Positions 1-6,578 of a stretch of DNA of 11,600 nucleotides are shown here, in pieces. The DNA comes from Bacillota bacterium. GTDB taxonomy: Bacteria > Bacillota > Clostridia > Acetivibrionales > DSM-1351. The position numbers and the translations under genes are program-made. Below the pieces are notes generated by a model. It was not told where the DNA came from. It saw nothing but the letters and a program-made list of their open reading frames with translations, and did no database searches. The stretch spans positions 1-11,600 of the forward strand of contig JAEZIU010000326.1 in assembly GCA_023436485.1 (NCBI GenBank), in the 5' to 3' direction. The first letter of the stretch is position 1, and each line of letters opens with the position of its first letter.

Positions 1-204
1 CGACCACCTGCGGGTATAAAAGCGATTTTACAATGCAAAAAATGTAATAAAAAAACACGCTACTTAAATGCGTGCCGACACATAACTGCATATATACACG
101 ATATAGGTTGCTCGAAAGAAGCTGCACAGAAATATCAATTAAATATACTGTGCCAGTATTTAATTAATAGAAAAGCACCTCAACATTTTTTACAGACATT
201 ATAA
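1..204 (+). CDS. Possible 3' end of an unrecognised gene (partial)
   Basis: Frame 1 is open from the window edge to a TAA at 202-204, giving 67 residues with no N-terminus. The visible part has a CxxC pair (QCKKCNKK) followed by two further cysteines, which resembles a small zinc-binding knuckle. A helical stretch around DIGCSKEAAQKYQL looks loosely like a helix-turn-helix. I do not recognise the family. Third positions are A/T-rich as in the neighbours, but CGA and GCG codons also occur. The opposite strand is largely open over the same DNA and carries a promoter, ribosome binding site and terminator, so this frame could be a shadow of that unit. It would be the only plus-strand gene in the window. 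Whether it continues left of position 1 decides the matter. Confidence 0.35.
   Translation, partial: RPPAGIKAILQCKKCNKKTRYLNACRHITAYIHDIGCSKEAAQKYQLNILCQYLINRKAPQHFLQTL
49..74 (-). terminator. Intrinsic terminator of the left-edge transcript
   Basis: Read on the minus strand, CACGC pairs with GCGTG across a 9-nt loop (ATTTAAGTA), with one more G-T wobble pair at the base, and seven T follow directly. The stem is short but GC-rich and the U-tract is uninterrupted. It lies about 160-185 nt downstream of the promoter at 240-268. Confidence 0.55.
136..167. repeat. Long inverted repeat (hairpin) inside the left-edge transcript
   Basis: The arms CAATTAAATATACTG (136-150) and CAGTATTTAATTAA (154-167) are complementary over about 12-13 bp with a 2-nt bulge and a 3-nt loop (TGC on plus). 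On the minus strand the stop codon of the 11-codon ORF sits in the first arm, so a ribosome on that ORF would sit on the hairpin. No U-tract follows, so this is not itself a terminator. Confidence 0.5.
164..199 (-). CDS. 11-residue ORF, possible small or leader peptide
   Basis: ATG at 199-197 follows an AAAGGAG box with an 8-nt spacer, as good a ribosome binding site as any in the window. It encodes MSVKNVEVLFY and stops at 164-166. An in-frame ATG six codons upstream overlaps the ribosome binding site and is an unlikely start. The peptide has no run of one amino acid that would mark a classic amino-acid attenuator, and no membrane segment. The support is positional only: promoter upstream, hairpin at the stop, terminator downstream. 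I cannot assign a function. Confidence 0.3.
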   Translation of the reverse strand: MSVKNVEVLFY

Positions 205-239
205 CAACTCCTTTCATTCTTATTTTACTTACATTTCCA

Positions 240-268
240 ATTATACAAGGCATCTTACTAATTGTCAA
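240..268 (-). promoter_or_regulatory. Perfect-consensus vegetative promoter, reading left
   Basis: On the minus strand TTGACA (263-268) is followed after exactly 17 bp by TATAAT (240-245). Both hexamers match the housekeeping sigma consensus. Transcription should start near 233 and run toward position 1, away from the sulfur operon. It lies just past that operon's terminator and so starts a new unit. Confidence 0.7.
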
Positions 269-305
269 TTGAGTCTTAAATTAGATTCTTAACAATAAAA
301 AATTT

Positions 306-343
306 AAAAGGGGTATAAGGTTAATTCCATGTATACCCCTTTT
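306..343 (-). terminator. Terminator closing the nitrogenase-like/sulfur operon
   Basis: AAAAGGGGTATA (306-317) and TATACCCCTTTT (332-343) form a perfect 12-bp stem with a 14-nt loop, about 20 nt past the mccA-like stop codon. On the minus strand the stem ends in TTTT and a T-rich stretch (TTAAATTTTTT) follows. The symmetry means it could also stop plus-strand transcription leaving the 1-204 frame. Confidence 0.85.
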
Positions 344-361
344 TGTGGAGGATGTATTGTT

Positions 362-1273
362 TTATTTGAAAATATTTTTACTTATGTACCTGTCACCACG
401 GTCAGGGAATATAACTACTATATTTGCATTTTCAATTTTCTCCGATATAACTTTTGCAGCATACATTGCAGCCCCTGAAGAAGTTCCTGCAAGCAAACCC
501 TCTTGTTTAGCAAGGAATTTTACCTGTTCAAGTGCCTGACTGTCGTTGACTTTTATTACTTCATCAATGAGTGAAGAGTCCATGGTTTCAGGCATAAACG
601 TATTTCCTATTCCTTCTATTGAATAACACCCGGGTAATCCTCCGCCCATTGTGGAACCCACGGGGTCAGCAAGTATCCCCTTTATGTTTTTATTTTGCTT
701 CTTCAAGTACTTCATTACTCCTGATATAGTACCGCCACTACCTGCTCCGGCCACTACATAGTCTATCTTTCCGTCAAGATCATTATATATTTCAGGTCCC
801 GTAGCTTCATAGTGAATCTTCGGATTTACCGGATTGGTAAATTGACTAAGGCATACAGAATTCTTTACCTCTGCCAGCAGTTCCTCTACTTTTTCAAATG
901 CACCGTTCATTCCCTTTTCAAGTGGAGTATGTATTATTTCAGCTCCCAAAGCCTGCATTATAACCAGTTTTTCATGTGAAAATTTCTCTGGAACTGCAAA
1001 TATAATCCTGTATCCTTTATTTAATGCGGCTAAGGCTATTCCAATACCGGCATTTCCGGCTGTAGCCTCTACAATTGTATAACCTTTTTGTAAAATTCCT
1101 TTGTTCTCTGCATCTTCTATAAGTGCAACTCCCATTCTGTCTTTTACGCTACCACCGGGATTAAACAGCTCTAATTTTGCATAAATATTTACATTTTCCT
1201 TTATATCAGAATGATTAAGTTTTAGAATAGGTGTTCCACCTATAAGCTCTCGAATATCATTATAATATCTCAT
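362..1273 (-). CDS. mccA: PLP-dependent cysteine/cystathionine beta-synthase family (MccA/CysK-like)
   Basis: This 303-residue fold-type II PLP enzyme condenses an activated serine, usually O-acetylserine, with a sulfur nucleophile. With homocysteine the product is cystathionine (MccA activity) and with sulfide it is cysteine (CysK activity). Visible landmarks are GGSVKDR with the PLP lysine at K44, the substrate loop TAGNAGIG at 71-78, the phosphate-binding GAGSGGT at 176-182, and a late GTSSGAA. The stretches VPEKFS, HTPLEKGM and EGIG recall Bacillus subtilis MccA (YrhA) more than CysK, from memory. I start at the ATG at 1273, preceded by GAGG with a 6-nt spacer; upstream in-frame ATGs overlap or precede that site. 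It overlaps the mccB-like gene by 14 nt, so the two are probably translationally coupled. It is the last gene of the operon. Membership of the family is sure; MccA versus CysK specificity is not. Confidence 0.85.
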   Translation of the reverse strand: MRYYNDIRELIGGTPILKLNHSDIKENVNIYAKLELFNPGGSVKDRMGVALIEDAENKGILQKGYTIVEATAGNAGIGIALAALNKGYRIIFAVPEKFSHEKLVIMQALGAEIIHTPLEKGMNGAFEKVEELLAEVKNSVCLSQFTNPVNPKIHYEATGPEIYNDLDGKIDYVVAGAGSGGTISGVMKYLKKQNKNIKGILADPVGSTMGGGLPGCYSIEGIGNTFMPETMDSSLIDEVIKVNDSQALEQVKFLAKQEGLLAGTSSGAAMYAAKVISEKIENANIVVIFPDRGDRYISKNIFK

Positions 1274-2462
1274 AAACAGCCTCATTTCCTGCTTTTTTAA
1301 AAGCATTTTCAAGATCGTTTATAAGTGTCTCCCTGTCTTCAATCCCAACAGATAGTCTTATAAGGTTGTCAACGATTCCTACCTTCTGTCTTACCTCATA
1401 AGGTATGGAGGCGTGAGTCATACTCGCCGGATGGCTCACCAGAGATTCGACTCCGCCCAGGCTTTCACCAAGGGTTATTACTTTTAAATTTTTGAAAAAT
1501 TCCTTTATATCATAATCATCTGACAATACAAAGGAAATCATTGCTCCCGGGCCAAAAGCCTGCTGTTTATGAACTGAATACCCCTCACTTTCGGGTAGCC
1601 CCGGATAATATATTTTTGTGACTCCGGCATGGTTCTTAAGAAATTTAACTAAATACCGGGCATTCTCAATATGTCTGTCCATTCTAACCGTCAACGTCTT
1701 TATTCCTCTTATAAGGAGCCACGAGTCAAATGGAGGGAGAACACCACCTGTGGCATTCTGTATGAACTTTAAACGTTCCCCTGTGGCTTTGTCCTTTGCG
1801 ACAACAAGCCCTGCAATTACGTCACTGTGTCCTCCCAGATATTTTGTGGCACTGTGCAGTACTATGTCCGCACCCAGTCTAAGTGGCCTTTGCAGATAAG
1901 GGGTCATAAAGGTATTATCAACTATAACCAGAGCCCCGTGTCTGTGGGCAATTTCTGAAATACCTCTTATATCTGTTATTGTAAGCAAAGGGTTTGCAGG
2001 ACTTTCTATCAGTATTGCCTTTACCTTTGGATTAATCCTCTTTTCTACCTCTGCCAAGTCTGATGTATCTACTATCTCATATTCGATATTGAAATTTTTG
2101 AAAATTTTGTCAAGTACTCTAAAAGTCCCACCATAGACATTACTGGATATAATTACACTATCACCGCTTTTCAGCAGCATTAGTACTGCCGTTATAGCTG
2201 CCATTCCGGAGGCAAAGGCCAGACCTGTCGTTCCACCCTCCAGTTCACTTATTAGTGTTTCCAGGGCTTCCCTCGTAGGGTTACCTGTTCTTGAATATTC
2301 ATAGCCGCTATTTACACCAAGCTCCTTCTGTCTGTATGTTGATGTTTGATATATGGGTACATTTACGGCACCTGTCCTTTCATCACCGTCTGTCCCGCCA
2401 TGTATTACCAGCGTACTAATTAAGCTTTGCATGTCTGCTTCTGTCATCATGTCACTTTCCAT
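1260..2462 (-). CDS. mccB: Cys/Met metabolism PLP enzyme, cystathionine gamma-lyase/synthase type (MccB-like)
   Basis: This 400-residue fold-type I PLP enzyme belongs to the cystathionine gamma-lyase/gamma-synthase family. Gamma-lyases split cystathionine to cysteine; gamma-synthases join O-acyl-homoserine to a thiol. Motifs seen are YEYSRTGNPTR (54-64), the PLP-stacking Y110 in NVYGG, VDNTF with D182 for the pyridine nitrogen, and HSATKYLGG with the Schiff-base lysine K207. The C-terminal ESLVSHPASMTHAS and LIRLSVGIED are typical. Its length and the GGVLPPFDSWLLIRG stretch fit gamma-lyase/synthase rather than the longer O-acetylhomoserine sulfhydrylases. I prefer the ATG at 2462 (AAAGGGGG, 7-nt spacer) over the in-frame TTG at 2501, which has no spaced ribosome binding site. 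It lies 44 nt after the NifK-like gene and pairs with the MccA-like gene, which suggests reverse transsulfuration. A gamma-synthase using methanethiol or sulfide remains possible. Confidence 0.85.
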   Translation of the reverse strand: MESDMMTEADMQSLISTLVIHGGTDGDERTGAVNVPIYQTSTYRQKELGVNSGYEYSRTGNPTREALETLISELEGGTTGLAFASGMAAITAVLMLLKSGDSVIISSNVYGGTFRVLDKIFKNFNIEYEIVDTSDLAEVEKRINPKVKAILIESPANPLLTITDIRGISEIAHRHGALVIVDNTFMTPYLQRPLRLGADIVLHSATKYLGGHSDVIAGLVVAKDKATGERLKFIQNATGGVLPPFDSWLLIRGIKTLTVRMDRHIENARYLVKFLKNHAGVTKIYYPGLPESEGYSVHKQQAFGPGAMISFVLSDDYDIKEFFKNLKVITLGESLGGVESLVSHPASMTHASIPYEVRQKVGIVDNLIRLSVGIEDRETLINDLENAFKKAGNEAVYEIL

Positions 2463-2506
2463 ATTAAATCCCCCTTTGGATGTTTCATTAATTAATCCCA
2501 AACCCC

Positions 2507-3823
2507 TTACCTATAGGTGTTCAGAACTCTGTCATATATGTCCTCAATTGCCCTTAGGCCTCCCCTGTATCCCGCATAACCACAATTCAAAATCAGACGG
2601 TATGTAACAGGTGCACTGACAATAAGGAGGTCGGCTTTTATGTCGTTTGCCAAATCCCTGTCCCATCCGCTCCCCAAAATTAAAGCTCTGTTTTTTTGTT
2701 GTTCCTGCCGAATTTCCTTCTGAATTTCGCCCCCGTCTATTGAAAAGGATACTGATGAAGTCCTTACGTCAGATATTTTTATAAAATGTTGTTCAATCTG
2801 TTTTTTGTATATTTCGGGAGTATCATCAATAATAAATTGTTTTGCAGGAATTATTCCAAGCTCATTGAGCAGAAACTTTGAGAAACCCAATGAATATGAT
2901 GCATCAAGTATGGTATAGAACCTCCTTGGAAGGCCATACCTGAATTCCAGCATAAAATCAGCTGTTCTTTCGATAAATGAATAGTATTTTTCTTCTTCAC
3001 TTTTTATAAAGGCCTCTGCCTTTATCTTGTCGAGATTCCCAAATTCCACAACTTCTCGTAAAAATCTTGTTGTCTCTATACCTCCGATAGGAAGATACGG
3101 AAAATGCAAATAGGGTGTCCCGTATTTTTCTTCCAGATGCTTTACTATTCCAATACCCGTCCAAGCACCTGCAAGTATGTTAAATTCCGCCTGGGGAATT
3201 GTTTTCCACTCACTAACTCCTTTGGATTCATTTCCAAAGAGTATATTTACTTTAAGTCCAATACCTTCAAGTATCCTTTTGAGTTCTTCAAGATTGCCAT
3301 TCCAGTATGGGTCCTGATAAGGCACTGTTGTAAAGACATTTACCAGATTTTTTTGGGTATTTTCCCCTTTATAGTTAATATCAACATATTGGTCGATTAT
3401 TGCATTTACAACCACTTCATGGCTTACATAATTATTACTCTTGAATCCCCCTGTTTCAGCAAATACTATAGGCTTTCCCTGCTGTTGGTACTCTGCTGTA
3501 ACTCTCCCAACATCGTCACCTACAATATCAGAGGTACATCCCGTAAGTACAACATACAGATCACCGTCCATTACCTTTAATGCTCCGTCAATTACATTTC
3601 TCAGTCTTTGTTCTCCTCCATATACAACATCAGCTTCACCGGTATTTGTACACGGAATGTTATTTCCTCCTGCATAGCCTTCTCCCTGGCCAATAATATC
3701 GCTTACCTTGGCACTACAGCCCGGGCCGGCGTGTAAAATGGGAACACCTCTTTTAATGGCGACAACTGTCTGCTGAGCCCCTATAGCACATGAATATCTT
3801 GGCTGTTCAATAAACTTCAACAT
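2507..3823 (-). CDS. NifK-like beta subunit of a nitrogenase-like reductase (probable MarK-type)
   Basis: This 438-residue nitrogenase component 1 family protein should pair with the NifD-like subunit as an alpha2beta2 core. Three cysteines match the NifK P-cluster ligands (Av 70, 95, 153): C12 in PRYSCAIGA, C36 in HAGPGC, and C96 in LTGCTSDIVGDD. Keeping the third one argues against a NifN-type scaffold. It lacks the roughly 55-residue N-terminal extension of Mo-nitrogenase NifK. I start at the ATG at 3823 because a GGAGG box lies 8 nt upstream. The longer frame from 3862 starts inside nifD coding sequence before that box, and the ATG two codons upstream is too close to it. It overlaps the NifD-like gene by 17 nt, so coupled synthesis is likely. 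It is not DPOR or COR, whose subunits occur with chlorophyll genes. The MAR assignment is inference from context. Confidence 0.82.
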   Translation of the reverse strand: MLKFIEQPRYSCAIGAQQTVVAIKRGVPILHAGPGCSAKVSDIIGQGEGYAGGNNIPCTNTGEADVVYGGEQRLRNVIDGALKVMDGDLYVVLTGCTSDIVGDDVGRVTAEYQQQGKPIVFAETGGFKSNNYVSHEVVVNAIIDQYVDINYKGENTQKNLVNVFTTVPYQDPYWNGNLEELKRILEGIGLKVNILFGNESKGVSEWKTIPQAEFNILAGAWTGIGIVKHLEEKYGTPYLHFPYLPIGGIETTRFLREVVEFGNLDKIKAEAFIKSEEEKYYSFIERTADFMLEFRYGLPRRFYTILDASYSLGFSKFLLNELGIIPAKQFIIDDTPEIYKKQIEQHFIKISDVRTSSVSFSIDGGEIQKEIRQEQQKNRALILGSGWDRDLANDIKADLLIVSAPVTYRLILNCGYAGYRGGLRAIEDIYDRVLNTYR

Positions 3824-5288
3824 GTACATTACCTCCGAGAAAAGAAAATGGATTCTGGTCAAGCCACCATTTTGTATATGGCATTGAGCTGTGTTTTGCT
3901 AAATTTGCAACAAATTCTCTGTTATCAAGTGTCTCTAATATTCTTTCAGCATAATTAAGAACCCCCTGATATCCGAAGCCAAATTGTTCATCTCCAATGA
4001 GTAATGTGGGTATCCCCAGTTTTGCTCCCCACAGCGTCATTCCCCCGTGCCTTGCAATCATTACATCAGGCCTCATCCTGTTTAAAATATTTACAAGTTC
4101 AAAAGCTTGCTTATTACAGACATTGTAATTATGCACATCACCATATGTGTTTATTGTATGTAACAGAGTGTCAGAATCAGGCTCACCGTTATCATAAACA
4201 GGATCATGGTGGAATATGGCGGCACCCTGTACGGATAACCCAAGCTCTCTTAAGAGAGCAATCAAAGCATGCCCATGTGATGCTCCGGCTGTAACGTATG
4301 CTGTTTTACCCTTCAACTTTTCTCTGTATTCTTCAAGGATGGGAATAACTCTTATATGCTCCTTGACAATTATTTTTTCAACTTCTTCCTGTCTGTCCAG
4401 TACCTTTCCCAATTCTCTTATCCAGTTGTCAGTACCGTTAATACCATATGCAGGAGGTGCCTTAATTTCAGGTACCCCGAATATTTCCTCTAAAGCAGCC
4501 CCGAAATAAGTTCCCAGAGTAGGGCATATCTGAATGGTTGCAGCTGCCTCCGATATGTATTCCAAATCGGCAATAGTTGAAAATGGTACTATATAGTTGG
4601 GTTCGTAGCCCAAGGGTTTTAAAAGCTCATCAAAAATATGAGAACCCCAGAAGTTGATTATGTTAACTTTGTTACTCTTTTTTCTGGGTGGCTTTACTAT
4701 TTTACGTACTATAGAATGGTAAGCAGAATCAAAACCCGTAGTCCATATTTTAGACCGGAATCCTTCGCAGAAACAAGCTACTACAGGGATTCCGAGTTCA
4801 TCAGTCAAATTGTTGGCAACTGACTCCACATCATCACCTATGATTGAAGATGCACATGAGGTAGTTATGAAAACAGCATTCGGTTTAAGCCTTGTATATA
4901 CCTCTCTTATAGTTGCTTCAAGCTTTTGGGTAGCTCCGAAAATAGTATCTTTTTCTTCGATATTTGTATTAAAGTATCTGCCTATTGTGGGAGGCAGATC
5001 TCTTTCCATCTGCCCTACCCGGTACGTGAAGTTGAAGCCGAAAAAATCCCCCGAGCAACCTACTGGTGCATGATTAATAACAACTGCATCTTTTATCATT
5101 GACAGTTGGCAGAATGCATTTCTGGAGCTGCAACCCATACACTGGCTGAAGCTTCTTGTTTTATCCTGCAAATTACCTGCTCTGGCACACCTTACAAGCT
5201 CCCCGGCTGTTCCTTCGAATCCTGTTATGGAACCTAACCGCACTTCTCTTATCTGAACCTCCGGGCTTTTTATATTTATGTTGCTCAA
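3807..5288 (-). CDS. NifD-like alpha (catalytic) subunit of a nitrogenase-like reductase (probable MarD-type)
   Basis: This 493-residue component 1 alpha-family protein should carry the active-site cofactor. P-cluster cysteines are C53 (QCMGC), C78 (HAPVGC) and C145 (TTSCASSIIGDD), matching Av NifD 62, 88 and 154. C255 in QICPTLGTYFG fits the cofactor ligand Cys275. By hand alignment, residues essential in nitrogenase are changed: Gln191 to W182, His195 to F186 (in EGFRSKIWTTGF), Arg96 to N86, and His442 falls in GDEQFGFGYQG, which has no histidine. This fits a cofactor without Mo-homocitrate and a substrate other than N2. The start is TTG at 5288, with AAAGGAG upstream and an in-frame stop just before it, so no ATG alternative exists. 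It lies 18 nt after nifH and overlaps the NifK-like gene. MAR-type C-S cleavage is inferred from the sulfur genes downstream. Confidence 0.83.
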   Translation of the reverse strand: MSNINIKSPEVQIREVRLGSITGFEGTAGELVRCARAGNLQDKTRSFSQCMGCSSRNAFCQLSMIKDAVVINHAPVGCSGDFFGFNFTYRVGQMERDLPPTIGRYFNTNIEEKDTIFGATQKLEATIREVYTRLKPNAVFITTSCASSIIGDDVESVANNLTDELGIPVVACFCEGFRSKIWTTGFDSAYHSIVRKIVKPPRKKSNKVNIINFWGSHIFDELLKPLGYEPNYIVPFSTIADLEYISEAAATIQICPTLGTYFGAALEEIFGVPEIKAPPAYGINGTDNWIRELGKVLDRQEEVEKIIVKEHIRVIPILEEYREKLKGKTAYVTAGASHGHALIALLRELGLSVQGAAIFHHDPVYDNGEPDSDTLLHTINTYGDVHNYNVCNKQAFELVNILNRMRPDVMIARHGGMTLWGAKLGIPTLLIGDEQFGFGYQGVLNYAERILETLDNREFVANLAKHSSMPYTKWWLDQNPFSFLGGNVHVEVY

Positions 5289-5306
5289 TTTTTCCAGTCT
5301 CCTTTA

Positions 5307-6185
5307 TTATAGATTTCCTGCTGCTTCCGTCCTGATTTCACCTGTTTCAAGTGCCAGCAAATAATCGCCCCATTTTGCAGCCCAATTTCTGAGTTCCTTC
5401 ACATCCAGTGGTGATGGTACCTTTGACTCTTCATGTCCTGCAATTTTTGCAGCTAAAGCTTTATATATTTTTGCCTGTTGTGAGTCAGGGGCAGCCTCAA
5501 TGGTGGTTTTTCCTTGTAATTCACTTTGAGTAACTGTTACGGACCTTGGTACATATTCAACTACCTGTGTATGAGTCTGTTTTGCAAAATCGTCAATAAT
5601 CTCCTTTGCATAAGGTGCATTTATAGAATTTGCTATGACACCGCCAAGTAAGGCTCCCCCTGAATTGGAATACTTGTGAATTCCCTTAAACAGGTTATTT
5701 GCAGCGTAAACTGCCATAAAGTCAGCCGAAGAAACCGTGAAAACATGTTCTGCAATTCCTTCTCTTATTGGAACAGCGAAGCCGCCACAAACAACATCTC
5801 CAAGAACGTCATATATAACATAATCCAAATCAAGCTCTTCAAAAATATTCTGCTGTTTGAACAACTGAACCGCTGTAATAATACCTCTTCCGGCACATCC
5901 TACACCGGGAGCCGGACCACCTGCCTCTACGCAGTAAATACCGTTAAATCCCTCAAAAATAACCTCGTGAGCCTTTACTGTGTTTTTTTCTCTAAGAGTG
6001 TCTAAAACTGTGGGAATGTAGTTTCCGCCCCTCAGTGTATTTGTTGAATCACTCTTGGGGTCACAACCAAACTGCATTACCTTATATCCTGCTGCCGAAA
6101 GAGCGGCAGTTATATTTGAAGTTGTGGTTGATTTGCCAATGCCTCCTTTTCCATAGATTGCAATTTGTTTGATTTTTTTAGCCAT
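5307..6185 (-). CDS. NifH-like Fe protein (dinitrogenase reductase homologue, probable MarH-type)
   Basis: This 292-residue ATP-dependent electron donor works as a dimer bridged by one [4Fe-4S] cluster and reduces the DK component. The P-loop GKGGIGKST is at 12-20 and GCDPKSDST at 40-48. The cluster cysteines are C97 in GVGCAGRG and C133 in DVLGDVVCGGFA. R100 matches the arginine that is ADP-ribosylated in some NifH proteins. Length and motifs are those of a complete, functional Fe protein, closer to NifH than to ChlL/BchL by feel. ATG at 6185 follows GGGAGG with an 8-nt spacer. It lies 18 nt after the NifX-like gene and 18 nt before the NifD-like gene, so it is the third gene of the nifB-X-H-D-K series. 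Its motifs alone cannot separate nitrogenase from MAR; its partners do. Confidence 0.9.
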   Translation of the reverse strand: MAKKIKQIAIYGKGGIGKSTTTSNITAALSAAGYKVMQFGCDPKSDSTNTLRGGNYIPTVLDTLREKNTVKAHEVIFEGFNGIYCVEAGGPAPGVGCAGRGIITAVQLFKQQNIFEELDLDYVIYDVLGDVVCGGFAVPIREGIAEHVFTVSSADFMAVYAANNLFKGIHKYSNSGGALLGGVIANSINAPYAKEIIDDFAKQTHTQVVEYVPRSVTVTQSELQGKTTIEAAPDSQQAKIYKALAAKIAGHEESKVPSPLDVKELRNWAAKWGDYLLALETGEIRTEAAGNL

Positions 6186-6203
6186 TTTTTTAACCTCCCA
6201 ATA

Positions 6204-6551
6204 TTAGCTTTCTGTCTTTATATTTAAAGTTTCATTAACTTTTTCAAGAACTTGTTCTATGAGACCTACAGCACAAAAAGCCCTTATTTCCACCAACGTC
6301 AGAGCCTGAATGGCCCCTAAACCTATTTGTGCAGCCACCACGGCTTTACAATCCTCCAGCAGTGTAACAACCTGTTGCATTGATACTTCACTATGTTCGC
6401 CACTGCTGCAAGCAGGATATGTATTTCTCTTTTCAAGAAACCTCCATTTACCCGTATCGTCTGTTTCAAATATTAAAAACTGCCTGCAGTGGCCGAAATG
6501 CTGGTTTACAACCTTGCCGTCACTGCTGGCTACTGCTATTTTATAAGCCAT
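6204..6551 (-). CDS. NifX/NafY/NifB C-terminal domain-type Fe-S cofactor carrier
   Basis: This 115-residue protein consists of one dinitrogenase iron-molybdenum cofactor family domain. The N-terminus reads KIAVASSDGKVVNQHFGHC, with the HFGH motif at 18-21 and C22 next to it. The later CKAVVAAQIG and CAVGLIEQVLEKV fit the rest of the fold. Family members bind cofactor precursors such as NifB-co. The same domain forms the C-terminus of many NifB proteins, and here it follows a NifB core that lacks it. I therefore infer that it receives or holds the cluster made by the radical SAM protein. ATG at 6551 follows GGGAGG with a 5-nt spacer. The gaps are 27 nt to the nifB-like gene upstream and 18 nt to nifH downstream. 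A NifX-like or chaperone role is the alternative. Confidence 0.82.
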   Translation of the reverse strand: MAYKIAVASSDGKVVNQHFGHCRQFLIFETDDTGKWRFLEKRNTYPACSSGEHSEVSMQQVVTLLEDCKAVVAAQIGLGAIQALTLVEIRAFCAVGLIEQVLEKVNETLNIKTES

Positions 6552-6578
6552 ATTAGCCTCCCGATTAGTCGTTTATTA

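Larger units (their letters stand above)
49..233 (-). ncRNA. Candidate short transcript (about 185 nt): small RNA, small-peptide gene or attenuated leader
   Basis: A consensus promoter at 240-268 predicts a start near 233, and an intrinsic terminator at 49-74 predicts an end near 49. Between them lie a ribosome binding site with an 11-codon ORF (164-199) and a hairpin (136-167). I see no T-box, SAM riboswitch, 6S, tmRNA or SRP RNA signature. Three readings remain: a free small RNA, an mRNA for a tiny peptide, or a leader that ends early and controls a gene to the left of the window. It would be antisense to the 3' end of the plus-strand frame at 1-204. Transcript ends are predicted from sequence only. 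Confidence 0.4.

Noticed and set aside
3104..3580. Plus-strand open frame of 158 codons opposite the NifK-like gene
   Set aside because: It is antisense to a gene whose protein shows clear family motifs, it has no good ribosome binding site or recognisable domain, and long antisense frames are common in this base composition.
3824..3862. Longer NifK-like start at 3862
   Set aside because: It begins before the GGAGG box, inside nifD coding sequence, and adds 13 residues (MTRIHFLFSEVMY) not expected for the family; the ATG at 3823 is spaced correctly.
2507..5288. Reading the D and K genes as a NifEN scaffold or as DPOR/COR subunits
   Set aside because: K keeps all three P-cluster cysteines, unlike NifN. 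There are no chlorophyll genes, and the operon ends in sulfur amino acid enzymes.
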